From Phymatolithon calcareum (Eukaryota > Rhodophyta > Florideophyceae > Hapalidiales): a DNA stretch of 64,000 bases. The notes under the pieces were generated by a model that was given only the letters and a program-made list of their open reading frames with translations, was not told the origin of the DNA and searched no databases. Positions within the stretch are counted from its first letter, which is position 1; each line of letters begins with the position of its first letter. A program made the translations under genes and the position numbers. Shown here piece by piece: positions 22,179 to 31,537 of this stretch. Location of the stretch: NCBI GenBank assembly GCA_977006965.1, contig OZ345376.1:2418001-2482000 (forward strand). Direction: 5' to 3'.

Positions 22179-22830
22179 AGTAAGGCCAAGTGGCAAATTC
22201 TACTGTAAAACCTTAGTGGATAGTGGACGTGAAGAAATAATCATATCAAAGGATTTTGCGCAAAAACTAGAGCTCAGAGGAGAGAGAACTAACCTCAAAG
22301 CAACTTTGGGACGGCACACTTGTCAAAATGGACTTATGTTCTGAAAATCTGGGACTACGTATCGGACATGCAATCTTCAATATATTCCCGTACATCGTAG
22401 ATTGGATCGCCTACGACATAATCTTAGGAAAGGGCTGGCTAACAGAAGTCAATCCTTTAATAGATTGGACTCGAAACAGAATGCGTATTAACATTAATGA
22501 CCAGATAATTACTCTGGACGCAGAGGCTCATAAGCATGGGGCATCCCTCCTGAATAGCATGCTTACGAGTAAACAGTTCGCGAGGTTAGCAAAAAAGAGA
22601 AATATTACTTGTTACCTTGTGCTTCTAAAACCATCAGGGGATGATCATTTTAACGAAGAACGCAGTAAGGGTATCAAGGAAATATTGCAAAAATATGAGG
22701 ATGATTTCCCTGAAAAGTTACCTCCGGGATTACCTCCACCGAGAAACATCGAAATGACGATCAATTTGGAAGAAGGATCAAAACCAAAAATGGTCCAATG
22801 TATAAATTATCTGTCTTAGAATTAAAAGAA
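22159..22830 (+). pseudogene. Gypsy aspartic protease and linker to RT
   Basis: The frame 22,159-22,344 has FYCKTLVDSGREEIIISKDFA, where DSG is the protease active loop (the Gly is followed by Arg instead of Ala/Ser). The next frame (22,328-22,819) has YDIILGKGWLTEVNPLIDW, the ILGxxWL strand of Gypsy proteases, then [19 protein letters not shown], the conserved entry to RT. Frames change near 22,340. Confidence 0.78.
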
Positions 22831-23444
22831 ATGCAGAAACAACTCGAAGAAGCATTCGCAAATGGCTTCATTCGACCAAGTGTGAGTCCTTGGGGAAGCC
22901 CAGTCCTCTTCACGAAAAAGAAGAATCGAACTCTTCGTATGTGTATAGACTACAGAGCACTCAACAAACAAACAATCGGAATCAAGTTCCATTACCTCGC
23001 ATAGACGAAGTTTGGGACCAATTAAGTGGAGCAAAATTCTTCTCCACTCTCTATTTAAGAAGTGGTTATCACCAAATCCGTATAAAAGAATCCGATATTG
23101 AAAAAACTGCATTCCGAACGCGCTATGGACAGTTTGAATATCTGGTAACTCCGTTTGGATTAAGTGGAGCTCCAGGATGCTTTCAAACCTTAATGAATAA
23201 TGTCTTCAGACCATATCTGGATAAATTTATCCTCGTATATTTAGATGATATTCTAATATACAGTAAAAGTGAAGAGGAACATTACAAACATTTAGAAATT
23301 ACTCTCGCCATACTAAGAAGGAATCTATTGTATTCGAAGAAATCCAAGTGCAAATACTTCAAGACTCAAGTTGAATACTTGGGACATATAATCAGCGAAG
23401 ACGGAATCAAAGTTGACCCTAAAAAGTTTACGCAATACCGATAA
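22798..23444 (+). pseudogene. Gypsy reverse transcriptase
   Basis: RT blocks are clear: [41 protein letters not shown] (22,930-22,970), FFSTLYLRSGYHQIRI, KTAFRTRYGQFEYLVTPFGLSGAPGCFQ, and ILVYLDDILIYSKSEEEH with the catalytic YLDD. The metal-binding Asp in (D)LRSGYHQI is replaced by Tyr (TLYLRSG). A frameshift near 22,980 splits the domain. The frame runs to EYLGHIISEDGIKVDPKK and then is cut by a deletion. Confidence 0.85.
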
Positions 23445-23769
23445 CGTTGACAGTAAGAGAAAAGATGAGGAATTTGAAATAGGTGATCAAGTAATGCTTT
23501 CAACAGAAAACCTATCGCTCAAAACTGGTAGAGCTAAGAAATTAGCACCAAAGTTTCTTGGACCCTTGAAAATCCTCAAGAAACACGCCAATGGTGTAGC
23601 ATATCAATTGAAAATACCAGAACAACTTGGAGCAATTCATGACACATTCTTTATTTCTCTACTTAAACGTTTTATACCTGATCACTTCGACCGAACCACA
23701 ACCAATCCTACAAGTACCGCCGCCAAGAATGTCATGAAGATTTCAGAACTTCTCAACCCCGAAACTTAG
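23427..23769 (+). pseudogene. Gypsy integrase C-terminal domain after internal deletion
   Basis: DEEFEIGDQVMLSTENL and APKFLGPLKILKK (the GPF/Y module), then QLGAIHDTFFISLLKRFIPDHF, are the C-terminus of a Gypsy integrase. It follows RT directly, so about 1.7 kb encoding RNase H and the integrase zinc and DDE core is deleted. The frame is open to a stop 40 bp before the purine tract. Confidence 0.82.
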
Positions 23770-23808
23770 AGTATTCGAGGACGAATACAAAAATAAGAGG
23801 GGAGGATT

Positions 23809-24300
23809 TGTAACGATTTTATGTTGCAAGAGTTACAATTGTACTACAACTATATTTGCCACGTAGAGCATTACAGTAAGTGTTACACATATACTGCAAA
23901 ATGCCACGTATGCAAAGACACGAGTGTTACAAGTGTCATTGCAAAGTTTCAATCATTCGCATTCCTATTGGTCAGTTTTAGATTCCATCACCCAATCGTC
24001 TAGTGGAATCTAAATAGGGCTTTTTATATGTAAAAAATAGATCTAGTTCAGAATGGAAGGTTCGACTATTGTCTATATAAGACAGACCGACGTCGCACTT
24101 AGTAGAGTTAGACAAGACTGACGCGGAGCAAACCACTCTGAGTAACAGTCTAGAGAGCCTAAAGAACAAGAAGTTCAGAGCCTCTAGATAAAAACTAAAA
24201 AAGTGAAATAAAAGTACAAAAGTACGAATTCCATTCCAACATTCCAACAAAGATCCCAAAAATAATCAGAACGACAAATCATACCTAAAAAGTCGTTATA
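23809..24300 (+). repeat. Gypsy 3' LTR
   Basis: 492 bp, matching 12,586-13,050 plus a 26-bp block (caaaccactctgagtaacag and following bases) missing from the 5' copy. It is preceded by the purine tract and followed by the target duplication TATGT. Confidence 0.93.
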
Positions 24301-24312
24301 TATGTTGCCTGC

Positions 24313-24445
24313 TCACTTCTTAACACACACTAATTACTCTCTTCTTGAACATTGTAACAAATCTGGGCCCCAAACTCGGACCGCCTCCACCCCAAAGCGT
24401 GTATGGCAGACACTCAATGGCCCAGTCCCCCGAATAATCTCACAC
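24313..24445 (+). repeat. 133-bp dispersed repeat, copy B
   Basis: Partner of 6,984-7,116 (about 96 percent identical by eye). It lies between the Gypsy element and the GTPase gene, within the likely 5' flank of that gene. Confidence 0.85.
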
Positions 24446-24625
24446 CCAGAATCATTGGAGAGACCCCCTCCGCATTCTTCGGAAATTTAGGCCTCGATAA
24501 GCCCCTCAAATACAAGCAAATATTCGGTGCAGAAGATACACGATCGTTTCCGGCAACCCTCAGGATCAGTCCTCTCGCCCGCCGGGTGAAACGATAATCG
24601 GCGCTTACCCTCTCTCTATGTGCTA

Positions 24626-26617
24626 ATGACAATGAGCGAAGACACCTTGATCTCTATTCCCCACCTACCAGCAATTGCATTGGTCGGAAACCCGGGCGCA
24701 GGGAAAAGCACTCTCCTCAACGGACTTGCCGGAAGTCCACTGCTCAAAATTGTGCCCAACTCATGTGAAGGTCAGACAGAAGTTCTCCAAGCATTTCGGG
24801 TGGGGAACTTGACGCTGTACGACACCCCCGGTCTTATCGATATTAAGAGGATTAGGCAAGCGGGCGAAGAGCTTGACAAGTTACTCTCCGAAAATGTCGC
24901 TCTTAAGATTGTATTCGTTGTCGCTTTAGATGGTGGTCGAGTGAGAAAAAGCGACACGCTCACCATAAAGCTTGTGCTCGATGCTATTTCCGTGGACGCC
25001 AACGACCGGTTCGGGATCGTAATCAACAAGATGGAAGATAGTGTTGAGGCCCTGATACGAGAAAATCCGCAAGCGGAATGCAACATCCGAAAACAATTTA
25101 CGGATGATCGGAAGACGTGCCACTGGTGCTACGTTCCAATGGAGACCTCTCTTGTCGGGGCAAAAGATCAATGTCACATGACGAAGGAGTTGAACCTCCT
25201 ACTCCATGGTCTTCCCGTGATGAAGCCATTGTACACAGTGGTTTCCAGCGCTGAAACGCAGAACTTGAAGAAGCTTCTGGAGGCTGCGGAGCTTCGTGTC
25301 AGAGAAATCGAGAATGCCAAGGAAGAAGAATTTAGGGAAATGATTGCAGGCTATGAGCTACAAAACCTTGCTGCTGAAAAGCGCATCAGCGCACTGGAGC
25401 AAGCGTCGCCTGAGAACAAGTCGAAAATTTTACAGAGTTCAAAACAAGTGCAGAATATCGAGGACGACAAGAGAGAAGGGTGCGTTGCAGACGATCTGAA
25501 TGTCCCTTTTATAGCCATTCAGGAAGGTAGACAATCGAAAGATTGCGGAAACGGAGTACTAGCCGACCCTGTGCGCGCAGTTCACCTGTACAACCGGGCT
25601 ATTGAAGAAGGTAACAATGTGAATGCAATGGTCAGTCTCGCATGGTTGCTACAAGATGGCGCAGATGGTGTATCGCCAAACCCAGTTCGCGCCGTTCACT
25701 TGTACAACCGGGCTATTGAAGAAGGTAGAGATGTGATCGCAATGACCAACCTCGCCAGGTTGCTGAAAGCTGGCGCAGATGGTGTACCGGCAGACCCAGT
25801 TCGCGCAGCTGAGCTTTACTATCGGGCTATTGAAGAAGGTCACAGTGTGATCGCAATGAACAACCTCGCATGGTTGCTACAAAATGGCGCAGATGGTGTA
25901 TCGCAAGACCCGGTTCGCGCAGTTCACCTGTACAACCGGGCTATTCAAGAAGGTGGCAAAGTGAATGCAATGGTCAATCTTGCATGGCTGTTACAAAATG
26001 GTGCAAATGGTGTACAGGCAGACCCGGCACGTGCGGTTCACCTGTACCACAGGGCTATTGAAGAAGGTGGCAATGTGAATGCAATGGTCAATCTCGCATG
26101 CTTGCTACAAGATGGCGCAGATGGTTTACCAGCAGACCTAGTTCGCTCAGCTGAGCTGTACAATCGGGCTATTGAAGAAGGTGGCAACGTGAAGGCAATG
26201 GTCAATCTGGCAAGGTTGCTGAGAGCTGGGGCAGATGGTGTACCGGCAGACACGGTTCGCGCAGCTGAGCTGTACAGTCGGGCTATTGAAGAAGGTCACA
26301 GTGTGATCGCAATGAACAACCTCGCATGGTTGCTACAAGATGGCGCAGATGGTGTACCGGCAGACCCGGCACGCGCAGTTCAGCTGTACAACCGGGCTAT
26401 TGAAGAGGGCGCGTATGTAAATGCAATGGTCAATCTTGCATGGTTGCTACAAGATGGCGCAAATGGTGTATCGCCAGACCCGGTTCGCGCCGTTCAATTG
26501 TACAACCGGGCTATTGAAGAAGGTGGCAATGTGCAGGCAATGGTCTATCTCGGATGGTTGCTACAAGATGGCCCAGATGGTGTACCAGCAGACCCGGTTG
26601 ACGCAGCTCACTTGTAG
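24626..26617 (+). CDS. P-loop GTPase with Sel1-like repeats
   Basis: 663 residues from the ATG at 24,626 (a second ATG lies two codons on). GNPGAGKS (21-28) is the nucleotide-binding P-loop, DTPG (66-69) the switch II motif and NKMED (134-138) the base-specificity motif, so this is a GTPase close to the GIMAP/AIG1 or TrmE-Era-like groups. A charged coiled-coil stretch (about 210-265) links to nine full and one partial 38-residue repeats of the Sel1/TPR type (consensus around PVRAVHLYNRAIEEG and NAMVNLAWLLQDGADGV). Such helical repeats bind protein partners. The stop TAG falls inside the tenth repeat where the family has Tyr, and the frame continues 26 codons in register to a TGA at 26,696-26,698. 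The protein is probably truncated but likely still folded. The function is unknown; a signalling or innate-defence role is only a guess from the architecture. Confidence 0.88.
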   Translation: MTMSEDTLISIPHLPAIALVGNPGAGKSTLLNGLAGSPLLKIVPNSCEGQTEVLQAFRVGNLTLYDTPGLIDIKRIRQAGEELDKLLSENVALKIVFVVALDGGRVRKSDTLTIKLVLDAISVDANDRFGIVINKMEDSVEALIRENPQAECNIRKQFTDDRKTCHWCYVPMETSLVGAKDQCHMTKELNLLLHGLPVMKPLYTVVSSAETQNLKKLLEAAELRVREIENAKEEEFREMIAGYELQNLAAEKRISALEQASPENKSKILQSSKQVQNIEDDKREGCVADDLNVPFIAIQEGRQSKDCGNGVLADPVRAVHLYNRAIEEGNNVNAMVSLAWLLQDGADGVSPNPVRAVHLYNRAIEEGRDVIAMTNLARLLKAGADGVPADPVRAAELYYRAIEEGHSVIAMNNLAWLLQNGADGVSQDPVRAVHLYNRAIQEGGKVNAMVNLAWLLQNGANGVQADPARAVHLYHRAIEEGGNVNAMVNLACLLQDGADGLPADLVRSAELYNRAIEEGGNVKAMVNLARLLRAGADGVPADTVRAAELYSRAIEEGHSVIAMNNLAWLLQDGADGVPADPARAVQLYNRAIEEGAYVNAMVNLAWLLQDGANGVSPDPVRAVQLYNRAIEEGGNVQAMVYLGWLLQDGPDGVPADPVDAAHL

Positions 26618-26794
26618 AATACGGCGATTGATGAAGGTGCTGATGTGTATACATTGCCGGCCGGGCCTTGGAAGTGGTCGGGTATGTTTGAAAGTTGAAA
26701 ACATTGGTGGAAGTAAGAGGCTGTATTTTTCGATTTTTCCGCTCTGGCAATCCTCAATGATATGTGAACTACCATCGTCCTTGAACAGAAAAAC

Positions 26795-26812
26795 CTTCCA
26801 GTTAACTGGAAG
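26795..26812. other. 18-bp perfect palindrome followed by T-run
   Basis: cttccagttaactggaag is self-complementary and followed by attttttt. It could be a transcript-end hairpin or a chance palindrome; Rho-independent termination does not apply in a eukaryote. Confidence 0.5.
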
Positions 26813-26819
26813 ATTTTTT

Positions 26820-29266
26820 TGGGAAAATTCTGTCCTAAATTTCTAGTAAGGTGAACGGGAAAACCCGTCCCTTGGCTTACCTCAAGATTTTGGACTCTCT
26901 TGTTCGGCATACGTGCCTCGAGGCAACCCTCATCAGTACTCTCCGACATCTGACGTAAGACACCCAATCGCGCTCGCCTCCGAAGTCCACTTTCACCGCA
27001 CCGTCCGGACTTTGTAGCGCCTCCATACGGACTTCGCTCTTCGCCCGCCCAAAGGGCGCAATGGACCATCCATTCACAAGCTATGCAAATTTTTGTGGCA
27101 CTAACTGACAGTTTTCTTGAATGTAGAATTGGTTAAATACTCTCAGCAGCACTAGCGAGACTATGGGAGATGCGTTTCAGCTGCTATTATCTATTGTGGT
27201 GTGGAAAGCTAAAATTTTGTTCCTCTCTTCCAACATGTTCAGTTCGTAGTTCATTCAGGTGCGAGAGCCGGAGATGTAAAAGCCTCACCTTCTGCGATTA
27301 GAGTGTACCCTGGAGGTGGTGCAATCGTTGTGAGACAAACAAGGGAAGTTGGTTTTACTCCGTCTTGTTCTTTGTCCGGGCCGGAGTGAGACGCTAGAGA
27401 AACTACTGGTAAAGCTATTGATAAATTCTCGTGCTCCCCTACACGGGAGACACGAAACCATAAAAGGGAGTATTGTTCAAAATATCAGCAAATAATATGT
27501 GCAGAGACCCTTCAAGGTCACGTGAAGTGCAGCACCCTAACATTGGGCGCCACGAAACACTTATCTGTTATGTACCTCGACAAGCACCCCCGATTAAGCC
27601 GCAAGGGCTATCCAAGACATTGTGAGTTTGCTCGATTCGACACGGGAGACAATCAGCTTAGGTATCGTTTGACGAACCCAAATTTCCAACAGATAACGAA
27701 CGACGAACTATAGTAGGAACGAGGGTTGAAGCGAGCTCTTTCTTCTAGACAAAAGTTGTTTGTGCGTACAGTAGTGGAGTGGCGAGTGGAATTCTGAGTG
27801 TTTACACAGCGTAATTGTTCATTTTATTGAGGAGCCCGGTGCCCCCTTGAAGGAGTAAGTTGGCAACCTTCCATTCTGGAGGCTTTCTAGCTGCGTGTAT
27901 CATACTGTACCTGCTATGGGATATCTCGTTAGGGCAATCTCTACAGTACTTGTTCGGCTACTGTCAGGCCGAATTACCCTCGATGCGACGCTGTGCAGTG
28001 CTGCTGGTCTCCACCTTGTTTACACAGCAATGGACGGTGTGCTCATTCTATGGATACTGTACAACATCATCGCTGCAGCTTTGACAAGCAGAAGCATGAA
28101 AAATGCTGATGAGACATAATCGAAATTGGTTCACGGAAACAAGGTTGTCGCCTTTTGGCCGCAGCTCCAAACTCACGTTGGTAGTACAGTAAACGTGTTT
28201 GCTTGGTCTCTCGAGGATCGTCGATTGCTGTCCACAATGGACGCAAGAAGCGTGACGCATTGTAAGTTGTTGTGCAAGTGCGCCGTGCCACAGCTTCTCG
28301 ATGCATAAAGTTTGGATATTGTAGATTTTTTTAAAAATATTCTATAATATGCAATTGTATATTCCTCTGCAGTGCTGTACAGTGTTTGAAACTGACCAAA
28401 TTCAACACAGGCATGGCCTCTTCAGCTCCCGATCGGCCGATCAGTTGCTCCAAATTTTATAATGTATCATACAGATCTTCAGGAAATCACCTTCTCAGGT
28501 AAAACGAGGCCCTTGTGTTGCAATGTTTCATAACGCACGGTACATGATGGGCCAAGACGGCTAAATTTAGTTGATTTAAGGTGCTGCGTGGGCTATACGC
28601 GAAACAGGCAATTCACAAGCCACGTGCCTCGAACAACGGCGCCTTCAATTTCATTCCCGTTTTCGCATTGCTGGCGAATCTGACACTCTCCGCCGTCAGC
28701 AACAATTTTGGACAATATGATACAGTCTCTGGTAAATGGGAACTTTCTCCATCATCACGCCCTGCCTGCATGCAGAGTGAGGGCTCTTGATCCTGTTGTG
28801 CTACTTTCCTGTATCCCGCTTCGTACGATAGTATTCTTCAGTACACAAGTTCCCTTGCTAATAGCGTGAGCAGCATCGACGAGAAAAGACAATAGCGAGT
28901 GAAAAAATGTGTTTAGCGCTCCATTGTACAAAATTGCGGCTGTTGAGCCCGCTCTACTGTGTAGCAGTCTGAAAATTACTGGCCCACAACTACAGGGACG
29001 TGCGCTCCAGTGTGACCGGATGCGCAAGAAAAGTCAATCCTCTATCTACCCGAAGTACAGAAAAACAGAAATGAACAGCTCCAAAAACACCACGTCGTGG
29101 CTCGCACTCTTGCCGCCCGATGCAGTGCATCTCTCTTCACGGTTGGTCGGAAAAGCCAGTGAGCGTGCGATTGCTTTGCAATGGGATACAGCAAGCCTTC
29201 GACGCGACCCCGCGGCGCCAGCCCGCCTCCCTCCAAAAACTTAAGCTCGAGGATATCATCTGCTGC
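26820..29266. other. Intergenic region, no supported gene
   Basis: Frames here are short and lack known motifs. The region contains several copies of the sequence word tactgta/tacagta (for example near 27,765, 27,945, 28,190), which recurs across 27.7-35 kb. No repeats with TE character were recognised. Confidence 0.5.
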
Positions 29267-31537
29267 TTATGCCGCTTTGCCGACTCCGAAATCAACCCCT
29301 GCCAATTTCGCTTTCAGGCCTCCTAGTCGCTCGGCCGCTTCCGTGAATGAGCTCCAATTCGACCCGTACAGACTTTGGCACTTGCTTAGAGCGTACATAT
29401 CCACCAATGCGAACTGCACGCATGCCCCGTTTCGTTCGTCGCATGTTCTCTGGATGGACAAGATTCGCTCTTTTCCAAAGATGCCTTCCAGTTGCGAAAT
29501 AACCTGGAAGGTGTCCGTTGCGATGAAGAACTTAATTGCCGGGTTTTGCTGGATCAGCTTGTGCATTTCACCGATAAATGTGCGCACACCGCTCTTTCGT
29601 CTCCACATGTCCATGGTTGCAGTTGCACTATCGCCGTACTCCGCGACGAAGTTAACGTTCTTGATGTCCTTCTCCAGAGTGCGGTTGCGAATGTGCATGC
29701 CTACAATGTTCCCCTTGCCGAGCCCCCGCCCAACAAGAACGTCAAGCTTGTCCGAAACCTCCTTCACGGGGACCAGACTTTTCAGATTGGTATTGTCCTT
29801 GTCCCAATTTGTCAATTCTGTGTTGGCTACTTCCATGATGTAAGCGCCCTTGTAGTACATGTGCTTATTGGGCATGTCCACGACCCTTTCGCCCTTGATT
29901 GCGCCTTCCTTTTCCATTTCCATGTAATTGTGAAACTTGAAATTGCCCCATGCCGCATCCCACTTCTCCACACCTCGGAATGGCCACTTTAAGGGGAACT
30001 TCTCCACAACGACCAATGGGGAAGAGTATAGCTCATCGAATCTCGCTTCGATATGACTGTCCGTCTCCCAGACCAAAACAAGTTCACGGTTTGTCTCCCG
30101 CGCGAAACTCAGACAGCTCGCAAGTGCACGCAACCTGTTACCAAGACCGTGCATGCAATGACAGAGCAGGATCTTCGGTAAAGCGATCTTGTTCGCGTCC
30201 ACCATTTCGTTCGTACGTCCAGCGGCGTCAAGTTCTGCACGCGCTTTACGCTCGCGGTTCTCTGTGCGCATCATGAGTCGACGCAGGAGCATTTCTTTGT
30301 GAGGAATTTTGAGAGATGAGATGATATCCCACGGCACCAGGTAGGTATCATGCAAGCGACGTCCAAGGGCGAGATCCCAAGCCTTAAGGTACTCCTCGTG
30401 GGAGGAGAGCTCGCGCAGACTTTTTGGACGACTGACCGCGTGAATGGTGATAATTTTGTCGTCAGAATTGCGCGCGGGAGCGACGCCGTACACACTGGGA
30501 CGCATGCGAGCGTTCCACTTTTCAAGCTTATCTACAAGCAGTTGATTAAGATCGATCTCCACGCCGACAAACTTAACGCCGGTTTGAGCACGCCCGGCGT
30601 TTCCATGTTGCACATGACTGACGTGGTCGTAGGACACGTTGTGCTTCTCTAGTCCGCTCGCGCCAAGTCGCCTGTACAGATCTTCATCGTCCCAACCATA
30701 CGTTTGGATGCGCTCATCATAACCGCCGACAGCAAGGAAGTCCGCGCGACGGATGAAAACGGCACCATTGAGATGGACCTCGTTCTCATTACGGGCAAGG
30801 TTATAGTTACCAGAGTAGTAAAAGCCGCGCTTTTTCGAGTCGCCCAGGGCACCACCATTGCCTTTGGGATTGTCCAGCAATTGGCTGTGAGCTTTGACGA
30901 AATTTTCACCAACCTCATAATCACAATCGGTGCGGATAATATTCGCGTAGGAGCTCGCATTCACGGCGAGGTTGTACGCCCGCGAGAGAACCCAACTCTT
31001 CTCGCCCTCCACACGAATGATTTTGATTTTCTCGCCTCCTTGCAGCTCGCGAACGACGGGAGCAAGTGGCTTTTCTGAGCTCCAGTCCACCAGGACGATT
31101 TCGTCGACGTTCTTGACTTTGAGCCATGCGCGGGCGGTCTGACGCAATGTGTCTGGTCGACCCATGCAAACAGCGACCAGAGAGATGCCGTCGCGAACCT
31201 CATTCGGCGGAACGTTGACGCGAACTGAGGGAGCGCGCTGGCCGAAGTACGATCCGGAGAGTAGGGAACCCAGCATTGGACGGGCGTTTCCGGAGCCCTC
31301 TAGCGATGGAACAATGATGAGCGCGCACATGACCAGTAGTGCGAGTCCCTGCACAATTGCACCGCGGGGAATGGCAGCCGAATATCCGCGGCGGTGCGGC
31401 TTCACGGCGGTGTACAAGCCCGCAGAAGGGTCATAATCCGGGAGACGCTTGGGGGAGCGACGAGAACCGCGGAGAAGGGCGCCCGACTTCTTCGCGGTGG
31501 CGTCATCGTAGAAGCGGCACACCTGGGCGCGCGCCAT
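29267..31537 (-). CDS. Golgi-type double glycosyltransferase: GT-A (GT2/GT27-like) plus fucosyltransferase-like domain
   Basis: 756 residues, intronless. A short basic N-terminus is followed by one membrane segment (about 58-79), the type II topology of Golgi enzymes. The first catalytic domain (about 115-325) has ISLVAVCMGRPDTLRQT, then TDCDYE (204-208, DxD-like metal site) and GGYDERIQTYGWDDEDLYRR (271-290), as in chondroitin-synthase and GT27-type transferases. The second (about 450-745) has CMHGLGNRLRALASCLSFA (461-479), NIVGMHIRNRT (610-620) and FFIATDT (670-676), the GDP-sugar and Arg motifs of alpha-1,6/O-fucosyltransferase-like (NodZ/FucT) enzymes. Fusion of a hexosaminyl/hexosyl and a fucosyl-type transferase suggests assembly of a branched polysaccharide or glycan; the exact acceptor is not predictable. 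The alternative that the second domain transfers another GDP-sugar is open. All key motifs are present, so it is likely functional. Confidence 0.9.
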   Translation of the reverse strand: MARAQVCRFYDDATAKKSGALLRGSRRSPKRLPDYDPSAGLYTAVKPHRRGYSAAIPRGAIVQGLALLVMCALIIVPSLEGSGNARPMLGSLLSGSYFGQRAPSVRVNVPPNEVRDGISLVAVCMGRPDTLRQTARAWLKVKNVDEIVLVDWSSEKPLAPVVRELQGGEKIKIIRVEGEKSWVLSRAYNLAVNASSYANIIRTDCDYEVGENFVKAHSQLLDNPKGNGGALGDSKKRGFYYSGNYNLARNENEVHLNGAVFIRRADFLAVGGYDERIQTYGWDDEDLYRRLGASGLEKHNVSYDHVSHVQHGNAGRAQTGVKFVGVEIDLNQLLVDKLEKWNARMRPSVYGVAPARNSDDKIITIHAVSRPKSLRELSSHEEYLKAWDLALGRRLHDTYLVPWDIISSLKIPHKEMLLRRLMMRTENRERKARAELDAAGRTNEMVDANKIALPKILLCHCMHGLGNRLRALASCLSFARETNRELVLVWETDSHIEARFDELYSSPLVVVEKFPLKWPFRGVEKWDAAWGNFKFHNYMEMEKEGAIKGERVVDMPNKHMYYKGAYIMEVANTELTNWDKDNTNLKSLVPVKEVSDKLDVLVGRGLGKGNIVGMHIRNRTLEKDIKNVNFVAEYGDSATATMDMWRRKSGVRTFIGEMHKLIQQNPAIKFFIATDTFQVISQLEGIFGKERILSIQRTCDERNGACVQFALVDMYALSKCQSLYGSNWSSFTEAAERLGGLKAKLAGVDFGVGKAA

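Larger units (their letters stand above)
12586..24300 (+). mobile_element. Ty3/Gypsy LTR retrotransposon, internally deleted, with nested Copia
   Basis: LTRs at 12,586-13,050 and 23,809-24,300 bound the element. The 5-bp sequence TATGT lies immediately outside both ends (12,581-12,585 and 24,301-24,305), a target-site duplication. LTR ends are TGTAACGA and TCGTTATA, near-perfect inverted repeats. A primer-binding site candidate follows the 5' LTR (13,054) and a purine tract (aagaggggaggat) precedes the 3' LTR. Gag, protease, RT and an integrase tail are on the plus strand (21.2-23.8 kb); RNase H and the integrase core are missing. The internal region is split by the 7.1-kb Copia element at 13,557-20,631. 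Confidence 0.93.

Noticed and set aside
26795-26820. Rho-independent terminator behind the GTPase
   Set aside because: Shape fits, but the window is eukaryotic; kept only as a palindrome.
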